Position numbers and translations under genes: made by a program
Assembly: GCA_035048815.1 (NCBI GenBank)
Contig: JAUCBN010000042.1
Location: forward strand, 3,968,001-4,032,000
Direction: 5' to 3'
DNA length: 64,000 nucleotides
From: Abelmoschus esculentus
Taxonomy: Eukaryota; Streptophyta; Magnoliopsida; Malvales; Malvaceae
In this document: piece by piece, positions 36,961 through 49,884 of the stretch
Layout: each line of letters begins with the position of its first letter
How positions within the stretch are numbered: the stretch's first letter is position 1
The notes under the pieces: generated by a model
Told to the model about the DNA's origin: nothing
Databases searched by the model: none
Seen by the model: only the letters and a program-made list of their open reading frames with translations

Positions 36961-37883
36961 TCGTTCTTTTCCTTTAGGGAAAAAAAAACAAATCTTATAT
37001 TTACACGGATTTTTTTCTATTTATTTAATCCAAATTCAAAGTGCTTTAATACGGAAAAATATGTATTTATTTATTTAATATTTATAAATATATTCGTTTA
37101 AATATTTATAATTATGTTCAACAAACAATTTTTTTACCTCTTTATTTGTGAGCAAAAAAAATGTGAAACTATGCCAATAATTTTAAAGGTCTTCAAATTT
37201 CACAATTTGAAGTATAGAATTTACTTTATATTTGTTTAGTCTATACTTTTATTAATATTTAAAATTTTAATAAATAAAAATAAAAAAGAAATAATGTAAA
37301 CGAATTTATTTATAAACATAAACGAACTGAACACATTTATTTATATTTATTTAATATAAAATTTTATTTTTATCGTTTATTTAGTTTAATAAGCAAACAG
37401 TTTGTTAAACGCTATAGTTATACTCATACTTATCATAGGATGACCCTCATAATCTAATTATTTTATTCACCGCAGTGTAACTCAAATATTAATGCTTCGT
37501 TTTTAATGAAAGTAGTGGACATTAAAACAAGACTTAAAACCTTAGATTAGAGGAATAAAACCTTATAAAAGAAGAATAACAAAAAGGGAAAATATATAAA
37601 AGAAAATTTTGATGGTGAGATCATTGAAAATCCACCGAGAACGGTCCATATAAGAAGCTCCTTGGTGTACCCTAACCCCATGTGGTTTTGGCCAAGAAAA
37701 AAATTACTACCATTTTCTTTTCAGATTTTAGATAAGAACTGGGTAAAACATTTCAGTTTCCAAGGGACAGTTGGAATTTGGAATCATCTTCCTTGGTAAG
37801 AAATAATGGGAAAAAATTACAAAATTTACCGATTCTTCTACAGTGGAGAAATCAAATATTTACAAAGAATTTGTTAAATTTTG
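36961..37883. other. AT-rich spacer
   Basis: No gene supported. The right end is the 3' flank of the small membrane-protein gene. Confidence 0.45.
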
Positions 37884-38331
37884 CTAATACAAAGGAACCG
37901 GAAAACTAGAAGGCTTGGGTGGGATGTTCTGTATTTCTATTACAACCTTAGCTTCTCGGGGAGGTTCACAAGGACAAGGCAAGGCAATGAACTTCGGAAT
38001 CTTATCTCCGGGCATTAGAACCGGAAAGCTTTGGTTCTGGTTCTTCTTTACATCCTGGATTACAACGAAAACTATGTAAAAACCCAGTTTCTGACAAGGA
38101 TAAAATGCTTTTATCTGTAATGTTTGGAGATTTTTTTACCGTGTCGTTAGGCTTGGTTTTGGAGGGGGATGCTTCGATATCAGCCTCGTCGGCGTCGGCA
38201 AAAGATCCACGGAGATATTTGAGCTTGTCCCAGTTGTAGCAGCAGGAGAAGATGCCGCTCAAGATGAAAATGATGAATAGGATGAGAACAGTTCCGAGAG
38301 GGAAGCCAAGAAACGGTCGAGATGCATCCAT
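37884..38331 (-). CDS. Small single-pass membrane protein, proline-rich tail
   Basis: Two exons, 38140-38331 and 37884-38054, joined by an 85-bp GT/AG intron, give 120 residues. Without splicing the frame stays open into a spurious tail; the spliced product (PVLMPGDKIPKFIALPCPCE, then KVVIEIQNIPPKP) restores the conserved C-terminus of a plant family often labelled hydroxyproline-rich glycoprotein-like. A membrane segment (LGTVLILFIIFILSGIFSCC) lies near the N-terminus, followed by a cytoplasmic-looking charged linker. Function unknown. The conserved MPGDxIPKFIALPCPC block probably binds something specific, and its Cys residues may be acylated; both are inferences. Confidence 0.85.
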
Positions 38332-40306
38332 TGTTGTGGCGGCGGAGGCGGAGACGGAGACGGTGGCGGTCTTGTTTCTACTCTCTTACGTACGTAAAGA
38401 ATGGAAGTCGAAGGTAGGAGAAGGAATTGTCTGCGTTTGGGTTTCTGAGGGATGCATGTATTTATATAAAAGGGTTTGACCAATTTAATACGAGTAAGTG
38501 GAAAAGTACATGGAATTGGAAAATAATTAAAAATATTTATACTTAAATTTAAATATTTATTTTAAAATTATAATATCTTAATTTAATAAAAAAATCCCTA
38601 AACGGCGGCAATCTTTCGTTTTGTGAAGTTCGTTTGCCCAATGTTTCGTACGTCAAATATGTACAACATGTAACATTTCCAACTATAAAATATATTATCT
38701 TTTTTTAATATAAAAACTATATATTATATTATGTATTAACTGGCGTTATTAATTATACTACACAGGAAAACGCGGCAGCTGGCTATAGTTTAAGGATTGA
38801 GGAAATATTATAGATATTAAGAGTCGAATTTTAAAGACGTTTAAATTAAAATTAATTTAAAGGTATTATATTTTTATATTTAAATTTGAATTTATATTTT
38901 TATATTTGAATCTATTTTTAAATTTTTAAAAAAAATTATAATTAAGTTGCAAGTCTACAGATTATTAAATTAATTTTTTAAAAATTTTACAATTGAATCT
39001 CAATTCCACCGATTCAAAAAATTTGACTCGCCTATTTACTCGGATCTATTAAGTATAAATGTCAAACATTAATATTTTAAAAATACTATGAGTTATATTG
39101 GGAGGCATTTGGCCTTTCGAAGTTCAAAAAGCCAAAAATTGGACCAACTCCAACAAAATATTCAACAGGAAAACTAAATATATAAGGATCGAGAAATTTA
39201 AGAATTATCGAGATTTATTAATTAATCTAATAATTAAAAATGTTAATATTATTTATATTATATGAGTTTAAATTTTTATATAAGAATATAATTTATTTTT
39301 ATTTAATAAAAAAATTAATATAAGGTTATGATCCATTAATTTGAGTTTATCGAATTAGTATACATTTATGGTTCAGATTATTTAGTTTTAATTTCAACCA
39401 TAATATATACTCATCACTGGACTATTTTGTAATTCTTTGTAAATAAAAATAATTTAATGACTTTTAAACCGATCGATATTCGATTAATTGGTGATGTAAT
39501 CTTATGTCATGATTTTTATATTTCTATTAACATAAATACAAATCTTGAGTCTTTATCAAATTTTCAGGGTCGATTCGCCCATCTCATGAGATATGATTGA
39601 CAACAACATCTGTATGGAAAGCTGTCGTGTAGACTTTAAATTTGAAACTCCTACTAAGCACTAACGCCTCGGTTTTTTATTCTATAGTTGTTGAAAAATA
39701 ACTTGTTTTGTACTGAAAAGGTTTTGGAATGTTAACGTGAAGTCAATGTAGATAATCAACGGATTAAAGTGAATAAATCAACCAAAATTACATAAATTGA
39801 ATAATTATCGAATATAAAATTAAATTGAATTTAAAATTTTTTCCGACAAAATCATTTATAACATGAGTATTAATTTACATGTAACTGAAACAGAATGGCA
39901 TGTTTTGGAACATATTGATTTTATGTCGGTTGCTATTCCTGTCGATATGCGGCATATAGCGATACACTTCTTGCCTCCTTAGACCTGAGTAGTCGATGGC
40001 GAGGCCGCTTCCTATTGATCTTATCTTGAGAAGAAACTATTAAAGAAATTGGATGTTGGGACCAAGTGAAAGAGAATCGTTAAGGAATGTGCTAGATTCT
40101 TTTGATATCCATCCCTATTGGGAATGGGATACCATAACTTTGTCTGTTTAGTGGAATACTAATTTTAAGTTCAAATATATCGATAACGTTGGGTTAATTA
40201 AAAATGACAAATATGAATATATATTATCGGAAGATACATTTTAAAGTAAATATATTTGATTGGTTGACTAAACTATTTATTATTATTTTTTATATTCTTT
40301 TAAGTT
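38332..40306. other. Intergenic, AT-rich
   Basis: Upstream region of the membrane-protein gene on the left. A less AT-rich patch at about 39890-40130 has no coding frame I can support. Confidence 0.4.
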
Positions 40307-40498
40307 TAGCGGCGGATGCAAGACCATCAAAGGGTGTATCCATGCTCACCCTAAATTTTTTAAAGTTTATTCATTTAATTTTAATTTTTTTAATTTTTAT
40401 GAATTAATTTAATATTTATAGACTGTGTTCACTTTAAAATTTTAAAAATTCGTGTATACGTCACTGACCTTAAAAAAATATTTCTAAATCTGTCACCG
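40307..40498. mobile_element. Degenerate hAT MITE
   Basis: The tips TAGCGGCGGATGCAAG and AAATCTGTCACCG fit the CAGTGGCGGAT consensus of the other MITEs here. A 7-bp repeat GTTTAGC occurs at both borders, but the 8-bp duplication is not clean. Boundaries approximate. Confidence 0.45.
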
Positions 40499-42109
40499 TT
40501 TAGCTAATAAACTCTAAATGGAATCTGTGTGTTGGTCTTCAATGAGTATCTCCTTCGAACCATTGTCGGTTGCCACCGGAGAGATTAGTTGGGCTGGCGA
40601 CTGGCGAGTGAGTCCGATGAACATTGATAAAGCTTCAACTTACGAACTTGGGTGGGCTGCTAATGGATCTTGTCCTTTAGCCGAGATGCCGATTCATACA
40701 TTTGAAGAGATCCAGTATCACGCACCGGTTTATATCACGGGGCTGTAATCATTTTTTTAATGATAGAAAGATATTATAATTTTTTTATAATTTAGATTAA
40801 TAATTAATTATATAAAAACTATTATTTGAAAAGATTTAAATTAATATAAATTATTTATTTCAGTTGTCTAATGTTTAAAGAACATATAAAATTTAAAAAT
40901 ATATATATATTATATAATTCTATCTTATCTCTTATGAATCACGCTCTTTTCTAGTAATAAAAACTGAGTATAACTATTTGGTAAACTTGTAATATAATCT
41001 TATTTACAAGTTTGATATTTTTATTCTTGGAATGAACTTTGAACAATTAATTAAGTGTTCTATTAAAAAAACAATTAATAAGGTGAGTTTAGAGAAAATA
41101 AGGTTTAGATTATATTTAGAGAAATAGGTCAAAATCCATGGTATTGTTTAGACTTTCTCATTTATTATTGCTAATATCATATACAGAAAAAATGTAAAAT
41201 TAATTATATTTAAATATTATTATTTTTTTAAATGAGAAGTTTGGGTAGTACTATTTCATAAAATAAAATAAAAACTTCAAATTCTTGAAACTTTTTCGAT
41301 ATTTATTATTATGCTTTAATTTTTTCAATAACTGTTATTTGTGTCTAACTTTCTACGGTTCAAATTTTTTATAATATTTATTATTAAATATATTTTTAAA
41401 ATATATATTTTTTAATATTTATTATTATCACCTCAATTTTTATCAATATTTTTTATTAGAAGCATACTCTTAAATTTTATTTTATTCAAATATTTATTAT
41501 TAAGTTTTAAACTTTTTTTCATAGTATTTATATTAGAGGTCGAATTTTTTCAATAATTATTATTAAAGCTCTATTTCTAATACTTGTTATTAAGAGCTCG
41601 TTTTTTCTCTAATATTTATTACTTAAGATTTTTTTTAATACTTGTTATCAGGTGTCTAATTTTTTCTCAACATTTATTATTAGACATATACTCTTAAAAA
41701 ATTTAATACTTGTTATTAGGAGTATATTTTTTACATAAAAACTATTATTAAAGACTTATTTTTCTTTACTTTATATTAAAAATTGACTTTCTAAAATTTA
41801 ATTTTTAATTATTTATCATTAAAAACCTAATTTTTAAGTTTATTCTATGGTCATTAAAATCTAAAAACGACTCTAACTTAGCCTCACTCGGCCTAAATTG
41901 TCTAGGACCTATCCCTTGAGCTGCTTACACGTTTTGAGCTTTTAAATTTATCACATTATAACGGAATTGTTTTTTTCAGTCAATTCAATTTTTTATTTTT
42001 ATTCATAAAAAATAATTAAAGTTGTGGAGATTATATTCTAAAACAGATACTACTGTAATCACTATTAGCTTGTTAAAAAATAATCAAAATTTCATAAGAC
42101 TGTCACTTT
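40499..42109. other. AT-rich stretch with degenerate minisatellite
   Basis: Holds an uncertain 76-codon open frame at 40518-40748 (see rejected list) and the degenerate tandem array at 41290-41850. Otherwise AT-rich. Confidence 0.4.
41290..41850. repeat. Degenerate minisatellite, core AATATTTATTATTAA
   Basis: About fifteen diverged copies of a unit of roughly 26-40 bp can be followed, each with a core close to CAATATTTATTATTAA and a pyrimidine-rich linker such as CTAATTTTTTCT. Unit length varies, so it is an old array. Confidence 0.5.
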
Positions 42110-42631
42110 TAGGGGTGTAAACCAGCTAAGTCGAGTCGAGTAGTGTTAAGCTCAGCTCGACTCATTAAGATTTTCAGTCGAATTCGAGCTTGAGTAATTT
42201 TAAACGAGCCTAAAAAATTTGAGCTCAGCTCAACTCGTTTAGAACTTGAATTGAGTTCGAGCTTTTTTCGAGCCTAATCGAACTAAGTATTGACCGATCT
42301 TTGACCATATTAGACTTGAGTAACTATTATCTCTTATGTCTCATTTAAAGCCTAACAGAACGAGAAAAAAACTTTGATAAACAAGTTGTGTAAACTCAAG
42401 CTTGTTAATTTTAGGTTTTAGTATGTTAATTTAGAGTGTGAGACATATGTTTCGGGTTTAGATTTTAAGGTTTTAAAGTATATTTATATTTTCGAGTAGC
42501 TCATGAGCTTTTCGAGTCGAGTATCATGTAGCTCAGCTCGGCTTATCAAGAATTCGAGTCGAATCCAATCGAGTCGAATTTTGACAGAATTTGAACTGCT
42601 CGTGATCTGTCATGTCTCATTTATAGCCCTA
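42110..42631 (+). mobile_element. hAT-like non-autonomous element, family B, copy 2
   Basis: Begins TAGGGGTGTAAACC, ends TTTATAGCCCTA, and has an exact 8-bp duplication GTCACTTT on both sides (42102-42109 and 42632-42639). Rich in GAGCTCGA/TCGAGTCGAG words. Same family as 17152-17675 in the opposite orientation. No coding capacity. Confidence 0.75.
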
Positions 42632-42793
42632 GTCACTTTTAAGACAATAGACGTATCAAGTACTTTTAAATCTAAGTAAAATCCAACTTATAAAATAATC
42701 TTAATAATAAAAGATAATATATTTTATTCGAATCATCTGAATTCGATTATTATATATTATCTTATGAGAAAATTAACCTATTAAAAAAATCAA

Positions 42794-43484
42794 GGCATAA
42801 AGAATTTTAATCTTTAACGTTTATAATTTTTATCATTTTGGCCATTATTTTTGGGGGATAAATTTAGCCCTTAACTTATATCTTTTTGAAAAATATCTTA
42901 TTTTTTAACTAGCTTGATGAGTGGACCGTTAAAAATTTAAAGATGATACATATATATGAAATATAATTTTAAATGACATAGCATGTAATCTATCAAATAT
43001 ATATATATATATATATGAAATATAATTAATAATAAATTATTTATTATTTTAGGATAATTAATTAATTAATATTTTGTTAATATTTTATTTTAGTATAATA
43101 TTTTATTTTATATTTTAGAGTAGAGTTAATATTTTTTATTTTATTTTATTTTAAATTAATTAATTAATTAATTTTAGTAGCTTTTTATTTTAGAATTAAT
43201 TATTTTTTAATATTTTATTTGAATTTTAATTATTTTATATTTTATATTAGAATAAAATTACATTTTATATATATGTATTTGATAGGTTACATGTCATATT
43301 ATTTAAAATTATATTCCATATATATGTATCATCTTTAAATTTTTAACGGTTCACTCATCAAGCTAGTTAAAAAATAAGATATTTGTCAAAAAAATATAGA
43401 ATGACGGCTAAATTTATCCCTAAAAAAATAAAAGTCAAAATAATAAAAACTATAAACTTTAAGGGTTAAAATTATCTTTATGCC
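42794..43484. mobile_element. Mutator-like long-TIR element, family A copy 3
   Basis: Starts GGCATAAAGAATTTTAATC and ends with its inverse (TTAAAATTATCTTTATGCC). The flanks share AAAATCAA (8 bp, offset by one), so the 9-bp duplication is blurred. About 690 bp. It lies about 360 bp upstream of the bHLH start codon. Confidence 0.75.
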
Positions 43485-43698
43485 AAAATCAAAATATAAA
43501 AAAAATAACAATCTTAAAGACTTGAATTTTTAATATTAAAATCGAAATGAGAAAGTCCAAAGCTTCGAATTTTCACACTTGCGAGAACACCATATACTTG
43601 GAAGCGCGTACGGTTCATAACTTTATATATTATTACCCTAATTACTAATTACTTCCATTAAACCACTCTTCTCTACACTACACTCTTTAATTCCAAAG

Positions 43699-43839
43699 GT
43701 ATGCTGTTGTTTTTCAACCTCCGTGCTGACTTTCTTCCTCACCTAATTATTAGTAACAAAACTTCATATTTCAAGTTTCTTTTCGTTGGATTTTCTCTTG
43801 ATCTTTGATGGAAATCTGTGTGTTATGTTTGGTTTGCAG
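43699..43839 (+). other. Intron in the 5' UTR of the bHLH gene
   Basis: Donor CCAAAG|GTATGC and acceptor TTTGCAG|G, pyrimidine-rich interior; the acceptor is four bases before the bHLH ATG. This removes an in-frame upstream ATG at 43808, so I start the protein at 43844. A TATA-like ACTTTATATATT is at about 43620-43631. Confidence 0.6.
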
Positions 43840-43843
43840 GAAA

Positions 43844-44924
43844 ATGGAGAATCCATCGTTTTTCGAGCAATATCAGACGATGAACCCTACTGAGTATCCT
43901 TTCCATGACATGGGTTTCCAGTCTGAAAGCTATTATTCATCTTACCCAGATATCCATGGCTTTCCAGGACGAGCTTTTCATCGTCAGGCTGCCGTCGACG
44001 ATTTCGGGAGGCCGACATTAAAACAACTCAGCCCGACAACTGGAAAAGTTCCATCAAAGGCTTCTTCTTGTTCAGCGTCTTTCCATATAATCTCCTTCGA
44101 CAACTCCGATTCATCTCCGCCGGTGTTTTCTCACCAATACTACGGTCTAGTAGACTCTGGTTTGCAGCCAGAACATGAGCAGGTTTCAAAGAGGGCTGGT
44201 TCGTGGACAAGGATTCCATTACATGCCCAAGAACATGCAATCGCTGAAAGAAAACGCCGTGAACTCATCAGCCAGTGCTTCTCATCTCTTTCTGCACTCA
44301 TTCCTGGCATCAAAAAGGTACAAATCCCAACTCTTTTCATGGAAACTTATGCTGATCTTATACGTCTATCAATGTATAATTGCAGAAAGACAAGAATTCA
44401 GTTCTGGGAGACGCTATCGAGTACTTGAAGCAACTTCAAGAGCGAATGGACACGCTGGAGGAACAAGTTGCTGTGAAAACAGTGGAATCTGTCAAATTAG
44501 TGAAGAGAACCCGATTTCATGCAGATGATGTCGAGACATGTTCTTCATTTCTTGATAACTTTGGTAGCCAATCTAACAACCCATACCCTGAGATTGAAGT
44601 AAGAGTTTCAGACAAAGATGTGCTGATAAGAATCCACTGCGAGACAATTAAAGGGTGCACATCAAACATCATAAATGAAGTCGAAAAGCTTCATTTGTCG
44701 GTGATTAATAGCAATGTCTTGCCCTTCGGACAAGCTACTCTGGATATAACCATTGTTGCTAAGGTAATCTATATGGTTCTTCAATTTTTCTTAAATTAAC
44801 GTAAATATTGTGTACAAAAAGCCTTGACTTTTTTTCATGGTTGTTGTAGATGGAAGCTGAGTTTTCAATGACATTGAAGGATCTTGTGGAAACCCTACGA
44901 CAGGGTTTGATAAAGTTGAAATAG
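43844..44924 (+). CDS. bHLH transcription factor, subgroup IVa (bHLH18/19/20/25-like)
   Basis: Three exons, 43844-44317, 44386-44763 and 44850-44924, give 308 residues. The basic helix-loop-helix region spans about residues 135-185: EHAIAERKRRELISQCFSSL carries the His-Glu-Arg triad for E-box binding, then ALIPGIKK, intron, KDKNSVLGDAIEYLKQLQER. The C-terminal ACT-like domain (EIEVRVSDKDVLIRIHCE, then TSNIINEVEKLHLSVINSNV) is typical of this subgroup, which includes NAI1 and the iron- and jasmonate-linked bHLH18/19/20/25. The first intron sits within the HLH, as in relatives. The family is firm; the target pathway cannot be told from sequence. Confidence 0.92.
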
Positions 44925-46223
44925 CAGAGTTATATAACCGTAGTGGCACCGTCTAAAATCATTATTGCAACAATAACGATCTGTAATATTTATTATAGTA
45001 TTTATTATGTCCGTGATTGTAATAAAATATTATGATAGAAAACACTGTTAATTAATGCTTGAACACTGTATCTTTTTAGCAGAAAGTGTGACTGTTAGAT
45101 TAGTGCTTGGATTTTTCATAATTACAGTGAGACTACTTCTTATACGTCTTTAGTTGTTCAACTTATAAATTTTTTGATAAATGCAATTGAGTTTTTATTA
45201 ATTTATAAAAAAATTATAATTGTTTTATAATCAAAAACAAAATAATTAGATTAAACAATTCAAAGATTTTTATAACCCAAAAATAAAAACAAAAAAAATA
45301 TATACGAAAATAAGCATACCAATAAAATTCAAAAGCTTCTTGAATCTCTTTATTTTTGTCTAAACGAGACACATAACAAAGAAAGGAGTTGTAAGCGGTT
45401 CAAACTTTCATACAAAAAATATCGTTACCCAGGACGGATTTCATCGGCAAAAAACCATCAACTGAGTGAGGATAAATCTTTTCAAGTGACCACCAATTAA
45501 ACAAAAACTAGAAACTAGCATCGATTAAATCTTTGTGCGAATAACAATCGATTGCTAAGGTATGTTGAAACATGACACAAAGACAGATAAACCAAATCAT
45601 AAAACAGAAATAAAAATATGTCACAAGTACAAAAATAACACGCTATAGAAACATATATTTTTATTAAAACTAAAACTAAAATAAAAAAAATTCAATGATC
45701 GATAACTAATGTTAAAATTAATTATCAATCACCGACCAAAAAGATTGATCAAAGTAAATAACCGCTAGTAAAAAAATTTTGAAAAAAAAGAGCGTAAGTT
45801 TTTTTTTTTTTTTAACTTGTAATTATACATACAATAAGGTAATTTTATAATTTATTTTCTTTCAACATTTGTAATTTTTCAGAATTTGGTGGAAGTTTCG
45901 TAGGGTTTTGTTTCCAAAGTCTTTCCGACCAGGAATCCAACAATTTCAATAGCAATGATTTTTCCCATACTTTTCAAAAAGCTTGTACGTCTGTACCTTT
46001 ATTTCTTGCATTATTTTATGTTTTCTTGTCCATTTAGTTTGAACCAGAGATTCTGAATATAAATATCAAATACAATAGATATGGACACATAATGTTTGCA
46101 TTTAGACTTTGTAAAGATTGGGTTATTGGTCTAAAGTCAAAGGTACGGAGGATTTAAATAATAATATCAGACTTCAAATGTTTAGGTCTATTTAAAGTCA
46201 TGCTTATGCAACTATTATGGTAG
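44925..46223. other. 3' flank of bHLH gene and old retroposon copy
   Basis: 3' UTR of the bHLH gene, then the degenerate retroposon at about 45190-45810, then AT-rich sequence. Confidence 0.5.
45190..45810 (-). mobile_element. Older copy of the retroposon at 8002-8712
   Basis: Shares long stretches with 8002-8712 in the same orientation, such as CAAAAGCTTCTTGAATCT, AAACGAGAC and TATCGTTACCCA. It is more diverged. Possible flanking repeat AACTTATAA / AACTTGTAA. Boundaries approximate. Confidence 0.55.
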
Positions 46224-46772
46224 TAGGTGCGGACAAAAAACTCGATTATCTGGTTTTAAATCCGGTAAAATTCGATAAATTTTTATCTGGTATTGATTTC
46301 AGTGGGATCGAGACTGGATCTAAAATTTAGACCCCGGTCATAACTGGGATTGGGACTGGATCTTGATTTTTTGGACCCGTACCCGGTAGTACCGGGACCA
46401 ATACCAAATATTGAGTATTGTTTTTCTTTTGTTTATTTTTCTTATCAAACTTTCTCTTTATGTATGAATATTATGAGTATGACTAGTTTTAAAACTTTAA
46501 TTTTAAGTCTACAATATTCTAATTTTATTATTTAATATTATTACTAGTGATTGATTTTTTTTTGTTCCGATTACTCAATTTTTTAAAAAACAAATTAATT
46601 GACCGGTACCCGGTATTAGAATCGATACCCACCAATAACGGGACCGGTTTTTAAAATTTAGGACCTAATATGATCGGGATCGGAACCCGTTCCAATTTTT
46701 AGGAACCTGTGGTTACCAGGACCGGGACCAATGCTATTCAAATTGGCTAAGTACCCGGTCTTGCCCACCCTA
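46224..46772. mobile_element. hAT-like element, GGTACCCGG-rich (family D)
   Basis: The left end TAGGTGCGGACA and the right end TTGCCCACCCTA are imperfect inverted repeats; exact 8-bp duplication TATGGTAG on both sides (46216-46223 and 46773-46780). The interior is full of GGGACCGG / ACCCGGTA words. 549 bp, no coding capacity. Confidence 0.75.
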
Positions 46773-46780
46773 TATGGTAG

Positions 46781-48275
46781 TAATGTCATATATACTATAT
46801 ATTCGATTTAGACCAATAACTGAAAGTTAGTTTAATAGTACGAGGTGTTAAATTTTTTTAAGTTCAAGCTTTAATATTATAGATAAGATAAATTAAACTA
46901 AAAATATTGTCCACTTAATAAAACCCTATTATAGAAGAAATTATATTATGGATAAGTCTTATCACGTCATCTATGGACCAATCACTAAAAATCAACAATT
47001 TCATTATTTTTTCTTGTAATATTTTTTTAAGTGAATCTTCACTCATATTTACTGTTAATCCATTTTAAAAATAGATTTTTTTTCAAGTGAATCATATTTA
47101 CTGTTAATTCATTTTAAAATCAGTTTTTTCTAAATGAAGATTCATTTGAAAAAATATATGACATAAAAAAAAATGATGAGATAAATGAATTTTAGTGGTT
47201 GTTACCATAAACACATGGTGGGATTTATCCATAATATAATTTATCTTATTATAGTCAATTTGAATTAATTGATAATATTTTAAAAATAATAATTATAGAT
47301 TCTTCCTGTCACACCGTGTAAATATAAGCAAAGTCAGAATTAAAAAAACTAAAAGATTTAAGAATAAAAAATTAAAAGATAAACAAACGTTAATTGTATA
47401 ATTTGATCTACTAATTTCAAGTAAAACATGCATATTTTTTATAAAACGAATAGGTTATATTATCAAGTGCCTCGTTAAAAAATCTTTCTAAACTTAAGTG
47501 AAGGGAAAAAAAACACTTAATAATATTTATAAAACTATAAAATAATCATTGTGAACCAAAAACTAATTCTTCATTCGATAAAATAAAAATATAAAAATAT
47601 CTAACTCTTCAAATGAACGAATATCACGAGATTAAACCAGCTCAACTAACCCATAAACATGCCCATTTTTTCCTCTCCACTAAAATAAAACCCTTTTATA
47701 AGTAACAAAACAAGTATAATAGTCCAGGGGTCGAATTTAAAATATAATGGATCGCATGGGTGGGCTTAGCCCATGATTATAGGTATGTACGGATTCACAT
47801 TTTATCTGGATTCCATGCTTATAAAAAATTGTGTTGGGTTGGATTTTTATTAAAAGTGATTTAAGCTTTCAATTTATAGTAAAATAAATTAGATCTTATT
47901 TGAAATTAATAGTAATTTTTTTATATTTATAAAGATAATTTGTAATAATAGTTTCTTTATATATAATTTTATAATTAAGTTTTAAAATTGATTTTTTATA
48001 ATTAAATTTCTAAAACTAATTATTTTTATAATTAAGTCCTTAAAATTAATTTATTTTATAATTAAATTTCATAAACTAAGTTGGAGTTAGATTGAGTTAT
48101 ATTATTTTAAGGGTTAATTTTTAAAAAAAATAGATTGAGTTAAGTTCAAGTTTAGGTGATTATTTTATGTCAGGTTCAAGTCAGTTAAATACCAGATTCG
48201 ACCAGTCCGTTCTCATCCTATTAAGACATGCCAGTTAGACTAGTCGAATAGATGTTAGTGAGCAAGCTATGGAGA
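46781..48275. other. AT-rich stretch
   Basis: Contains a near-duplicate pair of about 50 bp around 47030-47120 (AAGTGAATCTTCACTCATATT versions) and its inverse near 47130, otherwise no supported feature. Confidence 0.4.
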
Positions 48276-48428
48276 CAGGGACGAAACTACGTGTGGGCAG
48301 GGGAGATTTTTTTCTCCACTTTTGTCTCTCTATTTAATTTTTCTTTAAATTATTTTTTTTATAAATTTATCCCCAACTTTTAAACATTTATGTTCTACCC
48401 TTAGTCTTAAATCCTAGTTTCGTCCCTA
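48276..48428. mobile_element. hAT MITE (short)
   Basis: Tips CAGGGACGAAACTA and TAGTTTCGTCCCTA are near-perfect inverted repeats. The flanks TATGGAGA and TATAGAAA match at 6 of 8. 153 bp; related to the MITE at 58796-58971. Confidence 0.7.
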
Positions 48429-48436
48429 TATAGAAA

Positions 48437-49409
48437 TGAGATAATCATGTCTCCTTGACTACATTCATCGGTTATGGTTGTTTTCCACCTATACTGTATC
48501 TGATCTGATAAGTAATTAATTAATAAATTTAATATCGATAGTTATATAAAAAAAAACTGATTAAGAAACAGACAATGGGCCTGGAATCCAATAAGAGGCC
48601 TGCAGTCAGCGGGCTCCGTCACCGAACCCCTATTCCCCGCCGCTTCCCTCCTCCGTGATTCTTGATCATTTATTTCATTTTTTGTTTTGTGGCGACAGAG
48701 AATGGTCAGAAACCCATGAATTTTGGGCAGTCGTGTGCCTCAGCTTTTTACTGTAAACAATTTAATTGATATGTCTGTGCTTTGGACTTTGCAACAAAAA
48801 CATTCCCTTTAAGCTTTGGAGTTTGTAATGTTTTAATAGTATTATTTTTGCAGTTGAGTCAGTCTCAGAACATGGCGGAGATGGTGCCCCATGCCATCTT
48901 CCCACGTGACTCTTACCCCTTTCAGACATTCGTATTCTTTCCCAATGTTCAACACAGCAGACACAGACTCCTCAACGGAGATAACAGTTTACAACTAAAA
49001 ACGAAAGGGTTATCAAAATCAATTAACAGAAATATATATAAAAAATTGAAATCATATTATATAGAAAACATACCAGTTTTAGTATCAATAATTGAAATAT
49101 ATATTTTTTATTTTAATAATTTTATATATTTTGCCACTGTGGCTTCGGTTAATTAGCACAGCAGACTTCATTGCCGCCATTGATGTTTTGGTTCAGACAC
49201 AGATTGTGTTGTTGATAAGGATAAGACTACTTGTCAGATTCGTTATACGTAGTCCAAGGGGAATCTGATATATAATAACAATTACTTCTAAAATCTAAAC
49301 ATTCTGACAATACATCAAACACGTAATTTCTCTTACAGATTTACACGGTTCAAAAGACAGGCAGGTGTTCAGCAACCTAAGATTCTGTTCTGGAAACCAT
49401 AATAAATGC
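48437..49409. other. Intergenic with possible gene relic
   Basis: At 48590-48670 a CG/CT-rich patch resembles a 5' UTR. At about 48850-48980 a coding-like run (MAEMVPHAIFPRDSYPFQ) is followed by AT-rich sequence. I cannot assign a family. A 10-bp repeat CACAGCAGAC near 48953 and 49157 might flank an insertion of about 190 bp. Confidence 0.3.
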
Positions 49410-49884
49410 TCAGGGATTGAAGATGAAGTTGCCACATTTGCATTTCCAGCTCAAAGGCTTGTAATTAGAGTTGCTGTCTACCCCTTTTCTTGCAAAAGCA
49501 ACATCAGATATGGATGTTGAAGAATGGTCGTTAACAGTTCGGACCTGGGGATTTGTCGGCACTTGAATGGCTTCACAGTGCCCGCATGAACTGCATCTCC
49601 GCTCGCATCGCGGCGGCCTCGAACCTATCTGACCTCTCAACACCGTCGTCTTCTCTTCATTTATTGTCTATATCCAAATTCACAACACAAATTCAAAAAC
49701 AAAAAACAAGTATGGTTTTTGTTTTAAGAAGAAAAAAAAAAAGTAGGCTCACCTTGGGAAAGCTATTTGCCGATGTGGGATTTGGTTTTCCTGCAGTGAA
49801 AATACCTTCAGCTTTGTAACTCACTAGGGTTGTGGTTAGAATCATGAGAACAACAAGGAGATTAAAGCAAGATTTCTGGGCCAT
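49410..49884 (-). CDS. EPFL2: EPIDERMAL PATTERNING FACTOR-like peptide (EPFL1/2 type)
   Basis: Two exons, 49753-49884 and 49410-49667, give a 129-residue precursor. Exon 1 encodes the signal peptide (CFNLLVVLMILTTTLVSYKA). Exon 2 carries the mature cysteine-rich domain: GSRPPRCERRCSSCGHCEAI, QVPTNPQ, a variable loop, and NYKPLSWKCKCGNFIFNP. Six cysteines are visible in the CxxxCxxCxxC...CxC spacing expected of EPFL proteins. These secreted peptides act through ERECTA-family receptors with or without TMM; EPFL1/2 act in shoot apex, leaf-margin and ovule patterning. The splice acceptor (GGATATAG|ACAATA) removes an in-frame stop. The EPFL2 label rests on the RPPRCERRC...EAIQVPTNPQ motif and is less sure than the family. 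Confidence 0.9.

Noticed and set aside
38002..38060. Apparent frameshift in the small membrane-protein gene
   Set aside because: Disappears when an 85-bp GT/AG intron is removed; the spliced frame restores the conserved tail.
40518..40748. 76-codon open frame with mixed composition right after a MITE
   Set aside because: No recognisable motif, no splice context and no family resemblance; length is within chance for this less AT-rich patch.
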